Origin: Solidesulfovibrio fructosivorans JJ]
Lineage (GTDB): Bacteria > Desulfobacterota > Desulfovibrionia > Desulfovibrionales > Desulfovibrionaceae
Length of the DNA stretch: 64,000 nt
Assembly (NCBI RefSeq): GCF_000179555.1
Contig: NZ_AECZ01000013.1
Location: 59,136 to 123,135, forward strand
Reading direction: 5' to 3'
The position numbers and the translations under genes are program-made. The notes beneath the pieces were generated by a model, which was given only the letters and a program-made list of their open reading frames with translations, searched no databases and was not told the DNA's origin. Each line of letters begins with the position of its first letter. Position 1 is the stretch's first letter. This document shows, piece after piece, positions 29,297-37,558 of this stretch.

Positions 29297-29312
29297 TACA
29301 AGGATCATGCCA
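29297..29312 (-). promoter_or_regulatory. Candidate sigma-54 (-24/-12) promoter for nifENB
   Basis: On the minus strand TGGCATGATCCTTGTA matches the sigma-54 consensus TGGCAC-N5-TTGCA at most positions: GG at -24, ten bases, then GT in place of GC at -12. It is about 47 bp upstream of the nifE ATG. No clean NifA site (TGT-N10-ACA) was found in the gap; a TGT-N13-ACA pair occurs. Confidence 0.6.
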
Positions 29313-29459
29313 GGGGGATTCTTATTGATTTAGCAGGATTTTTTGCCGGGCGCACGGAGAATGTTACAAAATTGTACGCGGGGCACCGACAGAAATGTAG
29401 AGGCAGGCACGCTCACGTACAAAAGCGTGGCTGGAAAGGGCGCGCGGTTCTCCGCAATG

Positions 29460-30149
29460 TCAGGTCCTGGCCGCCCGGCGGGCCCAGAAGCGGCCGGCGG
29501 CCACCACGCCCACGGCCCCGACGATTTCGCCGGCATAGACCGCCGTTTGGCCGGGCCGGGCCAGCGAGGCGACCCAGGCGTCGGTCAGGATCATCTCCGC
29601 CGCCACCTTGCCGAGCACGGCCGCGCCGAGCGCGATGATGATCGGGAACCGGTCCATAAGGCGCGACAGGGCGTTCGCCGCGAAGACGACAAAGGGGATG
29701 GACAGCCCCAGGCCGAAGATGAGCAAGGCCAGGTTGCCCCGGGACGCGCCGGCCACGGCCAGGATGTTGTCCGTGGACATGACCAGGTCGGCGGCGACAA
29801 TGGTGGTTATGGCCTGCCAAAAGGTCGTGCAGGACTTTTCCTTGTCCGCCGCATCGCCCTCGGCGAAGAGCTTGACCGCGATCACGGCCACGAGCAGGCC
29901 TCCGGCAAGCTTCAAAAAGGGCAGGTCGAGGAGTTGCGACGCGACGAAGGTGAGGGCCACGCGCAACACCACCGCCGCACCGGCTCCCACGGCGATGCCC
30001 TTCGTGCGGGACCGGGGCGGCAGGTTGCGCACGGCCAGGGCGATGACCACGGCGTTGTCGCCGGCCAGCACCACGTCGATGGCCACGATGCTTAAAAGTT
30101 GCAGCAGGAAATCGGGGGAAAAGGAAAAACCGGAGAGAAAATCAGGCAT
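29460..30149 (-). CDS. TerC/YjbE-family integral membrane protein
   Basis: The 229-residue protein has about seven hydrophobic helices and the TerC signatures DVVLAGDNAVVIALA near the N-terminus and ADLVMSTDNILAVAG in the middle; the paired Asp-Asn motifs lie within membrane helices and are thought to bind metal. Members of the YjbE branch export manganese or help metallate exoproteins. It precedes nifE on the same strand with a 209-bp gap containing the nifE promoter, so the link to nif may be only positional. No yybP-ykoY riboswitch was recognised ahead of it. Confidence 0.85.
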   Translation of the reverse strand: MPDFLSGFSFSPDFLLQLLSIVAIDVVLAGDNAVVIALAVRNLPPRSRTKGIAVGAGAAVVLRVALTFVASQLLDLPFLKLAGGLLVAVIAVKLFAEGDAADKEKSCTTFWQAITTIVAADLVMSTDNILAVAGASRGNLALLIFGLGLSIPFVVFAANALSRLMDRFPIIIALGAAVLGKVAAEMILTDAWVASLARPGQTAVYAGEIVGAVGVVAAGRFWARRAART

Positions 30150-30342
30150 GGGTGCTCCCTTGGCAAGCCGGCTCTAGCAAACCGGGCCGGCCGGGGCAAT
30201 GCCCTCCGGGCGGCAGGATTGTCTCACGCCCGTCACTGTCCCGTCGCCTGCCGGGCCGGGGCGTTGCGTATAAGCGGCGGTCGACAGCTCATTTCCCAAC
30301 CAACCGGCCAACCTGTCGGCCAACCGGACTCCGCCCACACCC

Positions 30343-31509
30343 ATGGCAAAAAAACTCCCCACCCGCGTCCAGGACGCCTTTTTCCGCCTCGTTCACGGCA
30401 ACCGCCTCGTCTACAACACCTGCTGGGAAGACCCGCGCCTGGACCGGCAACTGCTGGAACTGGCCCCGGATTCGCGCGTGGCGGTCATCACCTCGGCCGG
30501 GGACAACGCCCTGGATTACCTCCTCGACGACCCGGCCCGAATCGATTGCGTGGACGTCAATTTCCGCCAGAACGCCCTGCTCGAGCTCAAGAGGGCGCTT
30601 TTCACCCAGGCCTCCTTCGAGGAGCTCTACGCCTTTTTCGGCGACGGCGGCGGGGTGGCCTGCGCCGGCATCTACCATCGTATCCGGGAGGCGTTGCCGG
30701 CTTACGCCGCTGATTTCTGGGATCGCAACATCGCCTATTTCAAGGCCGGCCGCCTGTCGCGGTCCTTTTATTACCACGGCGCGTCCGGCGTGGTGGCCTT
30801 TGCCTTCTCGAAAATGCTCAGCGCGCTCAAGCCCGGCCTGCGGCGCAATATCCCCCTGCTGCTTCGCGCGGAAAGTCCCGAGGAACAGCGCCGCGTTTTC
30901 GACGAAGTCGAACCCATATTCTGGGATCGCCTGAGCCGCTGGCTGGTCGGCCGGCCCGAAACCATGGCCATGCTCGGCGTGCCGCGTCCGCAAATCGAAC
31001 TCATCCGCGCCTCCCATCCCGGCGGCCTGGAAGGTTTTGTCCGCGACAAGATCAAGCAGGTTTTCACCGGGCCGCCCATGGCCGAGAACTACTTTTGGCG
31101 CGTCTACCTGACCGGCCGCTACACCCGGCGCTGTTGCCCCGAGTACCTCAAAGCCGACAATTTCGCGGCCATCCGCGACCGCCTGCCGCGCCTGGCCGCC
31201 CATACCGACACCCTAAGCGGTTTTCTGCGCCGCCATGACGGCCCCGGCTACACCCATTTCATTCTTCTCGACCACCAGGACTGGCTGGCCAGCCACGCGC
31301 CGGCCGCCTTGGCCGAGGAATGGGAGCTCATTTTCGCCAATGCCGCTCCCGGGGCGCGCATCCTCATGCGCTCGGCCGGGCTGACCGTGGACTTTCTGCC
31401 CCGCGAGGCCCGCCGGCGGCTGCGCTTTTTCCCGGAGCTGACCGAGCCGCTCCATGCCGCCGACCGCGTCGGCACCTACGGCAGCCAGCATCTGGCGGTG
31501 GTGGCATGA
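30343..31509 (+). CDS. btaA: BtaA-like S-adenosylmethionine:diacylglycerol 3-amino-3-carboxypropyltransferase (DUF3419)
   Basis: The 388-residue protein has the DUF3419 hallmark LVYNTCWEDPRLD near residue 24, a nucleotide-binding stretch VAVITSAGDNALDYLL and VDVNFRQNALLELK, and the C-terminal HFILLDHQDWL motif. BtaA transfers the aminocarboxypropyl group of SAM to diacylglycerol, giving diacylglyceryl homoserine, the first step to the betaine lipid DGTS. Its stop overlaps the start of a SAM methyltransferase (ATGA), the expected BtaB partner. The pair together makes the assignment much stronger than either gene alone. Confidence 0.85.
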   Translation: MAKKLPTRVQDAFFRLVHGNRLVYNTCWEDPRLDRQLLELAPDSRVAVITSAGDNALDYLLDDPARIDCVDVNFRQNALLELKRALFTQASFEELYAFFGDGGGVACAGIYHRIREALPAYAADFWDRNIAYFKAGRLSRSFYYHGASGVVAFAFSKMLSALKPGLRRNIPLLLRAESPEEQRRVFDEVEPIFWDRLSRWLVGRPETMAMLGVPRPQIELIRASHPGGLEGFVRDKIKQVFTGPPMAENYFWRVYLTGRYTRRCCPEYLKADNFAAIRDRLPRLAAHTDTLSGFLRRHDGPGYTHFILLDHQDWLASHAPAALAEEWELIFANAAPGARILMRSAGLTVDFLPREARRRLRFFPELTEPLHAADRVGTYGSQHLAVVA

Positions 31510-32156
31510 ACGGCGACAGCTGCGCCAACGAGGCGCTTCTCGGCTACTACAAGTGGCACGCCCGCATCTACGACGCCACGCGTTGGTGCTTTCTCTTCGG
31601 CCGCGATCGCATCGTGCGCCTGGCCGCCGCCGCTCTCGGCCCCCGCCGCGCGGCACCGTTGCGCATTCTGGAGGTCGGCTGCGGCACCGGTCGCAACCTT
31701 TCCCGTCTGCTGACGGCCTTTCCCGCCGCCCGGGTCACCGGCATCGACCTGTGCCCCTCCATGCTCGACCGGGCGAGGCGCGCCACGGCCGGTCATGCCG
31801 CGCGCGTGCGGCTTCTCTGCGCGCCCTATGCCCCCGAAAGCTTCGATCCCGCCAGCGCCGACCTCATCCTCTTTTCCTACAGCCTGACCATGTTCAACCC
31901 CGGCTTCGACGCCGCTCTGGACGCGGCGCGCAACCATCTCGCCCCAAACGGTATCCTGGCCGTGGCCGACTTCCGCCGCACCCGCTTCCCCTGGTTCGAG
32001 CGCTGGATGGGCGTCAACCACGTGCGCATGGACGACCATCTGCTCCCCGCCCTGGGCAGCCGTTTTGCCGTGCTGCGCAGGGATACAAGGGCCGCTTACG
32101 GCGGGGGCTGGGACTATTTCTGTTATCTGGGCCAAGCGCGCTCGCACGAGCGGTAG
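31506..32156 (+). CDS. btaB: BtaB-like SAM-dependent N-methyltransferase
   Basis: The 216-residue class I methyltransferase has motif I ILEVGCGTGRNLSRLL, acidic residue GIDLCPSML, and FSYSLTMFNPGF as motif IV-like. BtaB trimethylates diacylglyceryl homoserine to DGTS. The N-terminal YYKWHARIYDATRW segment is typical of the BtaB/PmtA group. A PmtA-like phosphatidylethanolamine methyltransferase is the alternative, but four-base overlap with btaA favours betaine lipid synthesis. Confidence 0.82.
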   Translation: MNGDSCANEALLGYYKWHARIYDATRWCFLFGRDRIVRLAAAALGPRRAAPLRILEVGCGTGRNLSRLLTAFPAARVTGIDLCPSMLDRARRATAGHAARVRLLCAPYAPESFDPASADLILFSYSLTMFNPGFDAALDAARNHLAPNGILAVADFRRTRFPWFERWMGVNHVRMDDHLLPALGSRFAVLRRDTRAAYGGGWDYFCYLGQARSHER

Positions 32157-32164
32157 GAGCGGGA

Positions 32165-32181
32165 CTGGGGCTCTGCCCCAG
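32165..32181 (+). terminator. Short hairpin after btaB
   Basis: CTGGGGC-TCT-GCCCCAG, a perfect seven-bp stem eight bases after the btaB stop. The same hairpin forms the outer end of the composite repeat copies at 1834 and 54719, so this is probably a solitary end of that element rather than a dedicated terminator; no T run follows. Confidence 0.5.
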
Positions 32182-33051
32182 CCCCTGCCGGATAACCTTC
32201 GCCTCCCGCCCTGATCAAGGCGTGTGATCTTCACTTTTTTCACAATTTCCATGCCGTTCATTGCGCGGCTAGTGCGTCATTCGTGCTGCGCGGCACAAGC
32301 TGCCGCTGTTTTGCCGGTTGCATTATGCATCGGGGAGGTGAGGTTTTACGAGTCATGGGCGGGGAGAAAATTTTTCAGGGATTGATTTTGTTTGTATTAA
32401 TTTAATTATTTAAAATATTTATCTTGGAAGGCGTTTGTGGGGCGGCATCATGGAGTCGTATTTATAGAAATGATGCTCTGGCGGCGGGAGGGGCGATCTG
32501 CTACATTAAGGTAACTTTTTCATCCTTGACTGCCGTGGGAAAAGGGGTTTATAAGCTTCCGGCAGTCGTAACACTGATGGTAAAAATCATGGCACGGCTG
32601 ACGCGGTTGTTGTTTGAAAATTCCAGTATGATACAAGGTGCGCGGTGGTGTCGCGTTTCTTCCGGAAACAAAATGTGAAAAAAATATCATAAAATGATGC
32701 TGGCTGGATAGAAGCTGGTGTTGTTCTAAGTGTCGCTGACTGCAAAATGGAAATAAAACATAGTGGCACTTGCTGCCGGCACGTGTTTGAATAGAAAAAT
32801 GCAGAAGTAAAAGTGGTGTCAAGAAAAGAAAATATCCTGCCGGGTGTTAAGCATCTTGAGAAAATAAAGAAAAGAAGTGTTGAGTTGAAAATGCCTGATG
32901 TGAAAAGGCATGTTTGATTTTTTTTATCATTTTATCTGTCAGTAAAATGGACTGTTTTGTTGTGTTGGTGTCCGGTTCTATTTACGGATGAGGCCTTTGA
33001 CCGCTGGAAATCAGCTTGTTCGATTTCCAAAATGAGAGCAGCGGGGCGCTT
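32182..33051. other. AT-rich 870-bp intergenic region ahead of the complex I operon
   Basis: No open frame has believable coding features. Composition falls sharply between about 32360 and 33000, with many T/A runs, unlike the flanks. A candidate sigma-70 promoter TTGACT (32526-32531), 18 bp, TATAAG (32550-32555) faces the nuo operon but is about 500 bp away. The stretch may be a long regulatory leader or the relic of transferred DNA. Confidence 0.5.
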
Positions 33052-33567
33052 ATGAACGAAATGTATCTTGGCCAGTTCGCCTTCGCCTTTTACACCCTGA
33101 TCGTCCTGGCCGGCGGCGGCCTTGCCGTTACCGCCGCCAGTCTCGTCAGGGCCATGCTGGGCCTTGTTGTGGCCCTTTTTGGCGTAGCCGGACTCTATCT
33201 TCTGCTCCTGGCCGATTTCGTGGCCCTGATGCAGATCCTCATCTATGTCGGCGCGGTCACTGTCCTGATCTTCTTCGCCATCATGCTCACCCGCGCGGCC
33301 GCCGACGGCGGCGAGGCGGAAGGGCCCGGGGCCGCCGGCATCCTGCGCGCCATCCCGGCCTTTCTCGTCCCGGCGGGCATTCTGGTGCCGCTTCTGGCCG
33401 TCTACGGCGCGGTCGGATTCCCCACGCCCAAAAACGTCAGCCCGGACCAGCTCGGCGCCGGGTTGCTCGGTCCCTACACCCTGGCCTTCGAGCTCATCTC
33501 CGTCGTGCTGCTCGCGGCCATGGCCGGGGCTGTCATCTTGGCCTTTGAAAAGCGAGAACCCAGATGA
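33052..33567 (+). CDS. nuoJ: Complex I subunit NuoJ
   Basis: The 171-residue protein has five hydrophobic segments and the conserved third helix LLLADFVALMQILIYVGAVT with VLIFFAIMLT, the NuoJ/ND6 pi-bulge region. It belongs to the membrane arm of the proton-pumping ferredoxin/NADH:quinone oxidoreductase. The ATG at 33052 is preferred; an in-frame TTG at 33016 would add a hydrophilic leader. First gene of the operon, overlapping nuoK by four bases. Confidence 0.92.
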   Translation: MNEMYLGQFAFAFYTLIVLAGGGLAVTAASLVRAMLGLVVALFGVAGLYLLLLADFVALMQILIYVGAVTVLIFFAIMLTRAAADGGEAEGPGAAGILRAIPAFLVPAGILVPLLAVYGAVGFPTPKNVSPDQLGAGLLGPYTLAFELISVVLLAAMAGAVILAFEKREPR

Positions 33568-33875
33568 ACAATCCGCTTGTGCTTTACCAGGTCGTGGCCG
33601 TGTTGCTGCTGTGCCTGGGGCTTTATGCCCTGGTGGCCCGGCGCACCCTTATCGGCATGCTCATCGGCGTGGAGCTGATGTTAAACGGCGCGGGGCTTTC
33701 CATCGTGGCCGCCGCCCAGCTCACGCCCATGGACGCGGTCCTCGGCCAGCTCGGCGCGCTGCTGGTCATGGGGCTTGCCGCCGCCGAAGCCACGCTGGTC
33801 CTGGCCATTGTCCTGGTGGTCAATAAACGTTTCGGGGACGCCACCGCGGACGGCCCCAGCGAACTGAAGGGGTAG
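33564..33875 (+). CDS. nuoK: Complex I subunit NuoK
   Basis: The 103-residue protein has three membrane helices and carries the conserved glutamate in IGVELMLNGAGLS on helix 2, and another acidic residue in AAAEATLVLAIVL on helix 3, both needed for proton translocation in NuoK/ND4L. Its start overlaps the nuoJ stop (ATGA). Length matches the family. Confidence 0.95.
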   Translation: MNNPLVLYQVVAVLLLCLGLYALVARRTLIGMLIGVELMLNGAGLSIVAAAQLTPMDAVLGQLGALLVMGLAAAEATLVLAIVLVVNKRFGDATADGPSELKG

Positions 33876-33878
33876 CTC

Positions 33879-35372
33879 ATGGCCGTTGCCGCTCACACCG
33901 TCGAAAGCGCCCGGGTCCTCGCCCCGATCATCATCACCTTTCTGGCTCCGTTCGCCGTGTGGCTCCTGCGCAAGAACCAGGACCTGCGCGAAGGCGTTTC
34001 GTTCGCCGCGGCGGCCATGGCCTTCGCCGCCGTGGTGTCCATGGTGCCCGGGGTGCTTGATGGCGTTGTCTGGACCTACCACGTCGTCACCTTCTTCCCC
34101 GGCGTCTCCATCACCTTCGCCGTGGACGGGCTGTCGTGCATCTTCGCCATCGTGGCCACGTTCTTGTGGTTTTTTGCCACAAGCTACAACATCGGCTACA
34201 TGCGAAGCCTCAAGGAGCACGCCCAGACCCGGTATTACTTCTGCTTCGCCGTGGCCATCTTCGGCGCCGTCGGCGTGGCCTTTTCCGGCACCATCGTGAC
34301 GCTGTACCTCTTCTATGAGGTTATCACCGTCTTCACGTATCCCCTGGTCGCCCACCACCAGGACGCCGAGGGCTACCACGGCGCGCGCAAGTACCTCGTG
34401 TACTTGATGGGTACCTCGAAGCTCTTCCTGCTGCCGGCCATGATCCTGACCTATGTCCAGTGCGGCACGCTCGACTTCAATCTGTCCAACATCGGCCAGG
34501 GCATGTTCCCGCCGGGGGCCGACCCGACCCTGGTGACCATCACCTACTTCCTTTTCATCTTCGGTCTGGCCAAGGCCGCCATCATGCCGCTGCACAACTG
34601 GCTGCCTTCGGCCATGGTCGCGCCGACGCCCGTCTCGGCCCTGCTGCACGCGGTGGCCGTGGTCAAGGCCGGCGTGTTCTCGGTCTCGCGGATCATGCTG
34701 TCCTGCTTCGGCGTGGATCTGCTCTCCCACTTGGGGCTCGGGCTCATCACCGCCTATCTGGCCGCCTTTACCATTGTGGTGGCCTCGATCATCGCCCTGA
34801 CCAAAACCGACCTCAAGGCGCGGCTGGCCTATTCCACGGTCAGCCAGCTCTCCTACATCATAATAGGCGTGGCCATGCTCTCGCCGCTGGCCATCAAGGG
34901 CGGTTTGCTGCACATCGCCCACCACGCCTTCGCCAAGATCACGCTCTTCTTCGCCGCCGGCGCGATCTACGTGGCCACCCACCTGCGCGAGATTCCGCTC
35001 ATGGACGGCCTCGGCCGCAAGATGCCCTTCACCTTCGGCGCCTTTGCCGTGGCCGCGTTGTCCATGGTCGGCGTGCCGCCGGTGTGCGGCTTCGTCAGCA
35101 AGTGGTATCTGGTCAACGGCGCGGTCAGCATCCATCAATACATCCTGCTGATTGCGCTTCTGGCTTCGACGCTTTTAAACGCCGGTTACTTTGTGCCGGT
35201 GGTCTACCGGGCCTTTTTCCGGCCTCCGGTCGCGGGCATGGATCACTCGCAATACAGGGAAGCCCCCATGGTCATGGTCGTGCCGCTTTGTCTGACGGCG
35301 CTCATCTCCGTGCTGCTGGGCCTGTATCCGCAGTTTTTCCTGTCCTTCATCAACGCTTTCGGCAAATTCTAA
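33879..35372 (+). CDS. Antiporter-like complex I subunit (NuoL/MrpD-like, first copy)
   Basis: The 497-residue polytopic protein carries the proton-channel family motifs: YEVITVFTYPLVAHH with the helix-5 glutamate, LFIFGLAKAAIMPLHNWLPSA with the conserved Lys and Trp-Leu-Pro, ALLHAVAVVKAGVFS, and the broken helix TDLKARLAYSTVSQLSYI. It lacks the NuoL C-terminal lateral helix. It sits between nuoK and a small membrane protein. Since NuoL, NuoM and NuoN equivalents follow, this is an additional antiporter-like subunit, closer to MrpD or HyfB/EchA-type proteins. Confidence 0.85.
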   Translation: MAVAAHTVESARVLAPIIITFLAPFAVWLLRKNQDLREGVSFAAAAMAFAAVVSMVPGVLDGVVWTYHVVTFFPGVSITFAVDGLSCIFAIVATFLWFFATSYNIGYMRSLKEHAQTRYYFCFAVAIFGAVGVAFSGTIVTLYLFYEVITVFTYPLVAHHQDAEGYHGARKYLVYLMGTSKLFLLPAMILTYVQCGTLDFNLSNIGQGMFPPGADPTLVTITYFLFIFGLAKAAIMPLHNWLPSAMVAPTPVSALLHAVAVVKAGVFSVSRIMLSCFGVDLLSHLGLGLITAYLAAFTIVVASIIALTKTDLKARLAYSTVSQLSYIIIGVAMLSPLAIKGGLLHIAHHAFAKITLFFAAGAIYVATHLREIPLMDGLGRKMPFTFGAFAVAALSMVGVPPVCGFVSKWYLVNGAVSIHQYILLIALLASTLLNAGYFVPVVYRAFFRPPVAGMDHSQYREAPMVMVVPLCLTALISVLLGLYPQFFLSFINAFGKF

Positions 35373-35464
35373 CCGGCAACCGCAAGGAAAAGCCGGTCGT
35401 TTGGAAATGATGGCAACCGCGCGGTCCGACGGGCCGGGTGGATACTAGAGAAGGGGAGATCGCC

Positions 35465-35731
35465 ATGCGGGAACCGCAATCGCTTGGAAGCTGGCTGGAG
35501 CGGGCCAGGGCCAATGCCGACGGATGGAAAAAAGCGCTCTATGCCGTACTGGGCCTATGCGTGGTGCTCAACCTCTTCATCACGCCGCACCATCCCCATT
35601 TTTCCGGCGAAGGCGTGCCCGGGTTCTGGGAGGCCTTTGCCCTCGTGGCCACGGTGGTCATGGTCGTGGTGCTCAAAAAAGTGATTTATCCCATGCTGGC
35701 GCGCCCGGAGGATGACAATGGCCGGTCTTGA
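35465..35731 (+). CDS. Small membrane protein of the complex I operon, unknown
   Basis: The 88-residue product has two hydrophobic helices (about residues 22-41 and 56-74) with a short loop between, and a charged N-terminus. GGGGAG lies seven bases before the ATG. Its stop codon is inside the next gene, overlapping it by 14 bases. I recognise no family. Position between two antiporter-like subunits suggests an accessory subunit of the membrane arm, analogous in size to MrpE/F/G-like proteins. Confidence 0.7.
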   Translation: MREPQSLGSWLERARANADGWKKALYAVLGLCVVLNLFITPHHPHFSGEGVPGFWEAFALVATVVMVVVLKKVIYPMLARPEDDNGRS

Positions 35732-37532
35732 AAACGTCGTGGGCATCCATTTCGTGCATCCGGCCATCGGCTTTCTGGCCCTGGCCCTGGTCATGGCCTT
35801 CCTGTCCAATGAAACCTACAAGACGTGGCGCTGGCTGCTTCTGGCCCCGCCCATCGTCGCCATCGCTTCGGTCGTCGCCCTGACGCTCGGTCCCGACGGC
35901 GTGCGCAATCTGGCCTCCATTCCCTACCTCGGCCAGACCCTCGAGCTTGGCCGGGTGGACGCCTTGGCGCTTATTTTCGCCGACGTCTTCGCCATCCAGG
36001 CGCTGATCGGCTTCATCTACGCCCTGCACGTGCCGGATCGGGGCCAGCACATGGCCGCCTGCCTCTACGTCGCGGGCGGATTCGGCTGCGTGTTCGCCGG
36101 CGATTACGTCACGCTCTTCATCTTCTGGGAACTGATGAGCGTCGGTTCGGTGTTCCTCATCTGGCTGCGCCACACCGAGCAGGCCACGGCCGCCGGCTTC
36201 CGGTACTTCCTGTTCCACACCTTCGGCGGGCTGTTCCTTTTGGCCGGCTTGCTCCTTCGCTACGGGGCCATCGGCACCTTCGCCTTCACCCCGGTGGATC
36301 CGGCCACGGCCCATTACTACGACTACCTCATCATGATCGGCTTCCTGGTCAACGCCGCCTTCGTGCCGCTGCACGCCTGGCTGCCCGACGCCTATCCCGA
36401 AGCCACGGTCACGGGCGCGGTGTTCATGAGCGCCTTTACCACCAAGACCGCCGTCTACGTGCTGGCCCGGGGCTTCGCCGGGTTCGAGATTCTGGCCGTC
36501 GGGGGCTGCATCATGGCGCTCTACGGCGTCTTTTACGCGACCATCGAGAACAATGCCCGGCGCATCCTGTCCTACCACATCGTTTCCCAGGTCGGGTACA
36601 TGGTGTGCGGCATCGGCATCGGCACGGCCATGGCCGTGGACGGGGCCTGCGCCCACGCCTATGCCCACATCCTTTATAAGGGCCTGCTGTTCATGGGCAC
36701 GGGCTGCCTGCTGTACGCCTGCGGCACGGCCAAGCTGTCCGAGCTTGGCGGTCTGGCCTCGCGGATGCCGCTGGTCATGATCGGCTACATGGTCGGCGCG
36801 GTCTCCATCTCCGGCATGCCGCTTTTCAACGGCTTCGTGACCAAGACCATGACCATCGCCGCCGCGGCCGAGTCCCATCACACCTGGCTCGCTCTCGGCA
36901 TGGAGCTGGCCGCCGTGGGCACGTTCCTTTCCGTCGGCATCAAGCTGCCGTACTTCGCCTTCTGGGCCAAGCCGAAGAGCACCATGGAGCTCAAGCCCAT
37001 TCCCTGGAACATGTATCTCGGCATGGGCATCTCCTCTTTCCTGTGCCTGTTTATCGGTCTGTTCCCCGGCACCCTCTATTCGCTGCTGCCGTTCCCCACG
37101 GACTACGTGCCCTACACCCCCTGGCATGTGCTGCAGGCCTGCTGCCTGCTCGGCTTCACGGGGCTCGGGTTCTACCTCATGCGCAAGATCATTCCGCCGC
37201 ACCCCAGTCGCAACCTGGACTTCGACTTCCTGTACCGGGCCGTTGGCCGGGGCTTTGTGAAGCTCGTCTCCGTGCCGGCTGCGGCTATCGATAACGTCTG
37301 GACCGACGTCTATGAAAAGATTGGGCTTAAGGCTCTGATCGATGCCGGTCGCGGCACGAGCGTCTTTGACGGAAAGGTCATCGACGGCGTGCTCGACGGC
37401 TCGGCCAGGAGCGTGCGTGAGGTCGGCGGGGCGACGGTCGCGCGCGGCCAGACCGGACGGTTGCAGGATTACCTTGCCGCGGCCGTGACCATAGGTCTTG
37501 TCATCTTCGCCATCGTCTGGTTCGTCGACTGA
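35718..37532 (+). CDS. nuoL: Complex I antiporter-like subunit with NuoL-type C-terminal extension
   Basis: The 604-residue protein has about fourteen membrane helices. Motifs: LFIFWELMSVGSVFLIW (helix-5 Glu), MIGFLVNAAFVPLHAWLPDA, FTTKTAVYVLARGF, NARRILSYHIVSQVGYM with the His/Lys of the channel. The last 100 residues leave the membrane and return with a QTGRLQDYLAAA helix and a final TM, like the NuoL lateral helix and anchor. The ATG at 35718 is preferred over 35712 because GGAGG is six bases before it. Proton pumping is the expected role. Confidence 0.87.
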   Translation: MAGLENVVGIHFVHPAIGFLALALVMAFLSNETYKTWRWLLLAPPIVAIASVVALTLGPDGVRNLASIPYLGQTLELGRVDALALIFADVFAIQALIGFIYALHVPDRGQHMAACLYVAGGFGCVFAGDYVTLFIFWELMSVGSVFLIWLRHTEQATAAGFRYFLFHTFGGLFLLAGLLLRYGAIGTFAFTPVDPATAHYYDYLIMIGFLVNAAFVPLHAWLPDAYPEATVTGAVFMSAFTTKTAVYVLARGFAGFEILAVGGCIMALYGVFYATIENNARRILSYHIVSQVGYMVCGIGIGTAMAVDGACAHAYAHILYKGLLFMGTGCLLYACGTAKLSELGGLASRMPLVMIGYMVGAVSISGMPLFNGFVTKTMTIAAAAESHHTWLALGMELAAVGTFLSVGIKLPYFAFWAKPKSTMELKPIPWNMYLGMGISSFLCLFIGLFPGTLYSLLPFPTDYVPYTPWHVLQACCLLGFTGLGFYLMRKIIPPHPSRNLDFDFLYRAVGRGFVKLVSVPAAAIDNVWTDVYEKIGLKALIDAGRGTSVFDGKVIDGVLDGSARSVREVGGATVARGQTGRLQDYLAAAVTIGLVIFAIVWFVD

Positions 37533-37558
37533 CCGCCAAGGGTCAAAGGGAGCTTTGC

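Noticed and set aside
29281..29460. NifA upstream activator site TGT-N10-ACA
   Set aside because: Only a TGT-N13-ACA pair was found; spacing does not fit.
30150..30342. Manganese (yybP-ykoY) riboswitch ahead of the TerC-family gene
   Set aside because: The conserved loop motifs of that riboswitch were not found by eye.
32424..32822. Two short frames (84 and 100 codons) in the AT-rich gap before nuoJ
   Set aside because: No ribosome-binding sites and amino-acid composition unlike proteins of this genome; the gap is better described as non-coding.
33016..33051. TTG start extending nuoJ by 12 residues
   Set aside because: Adds a hydrophilic leader not typical of NuoJ; ATG at 33052 preferred, though its ribosome-binding site is weak.
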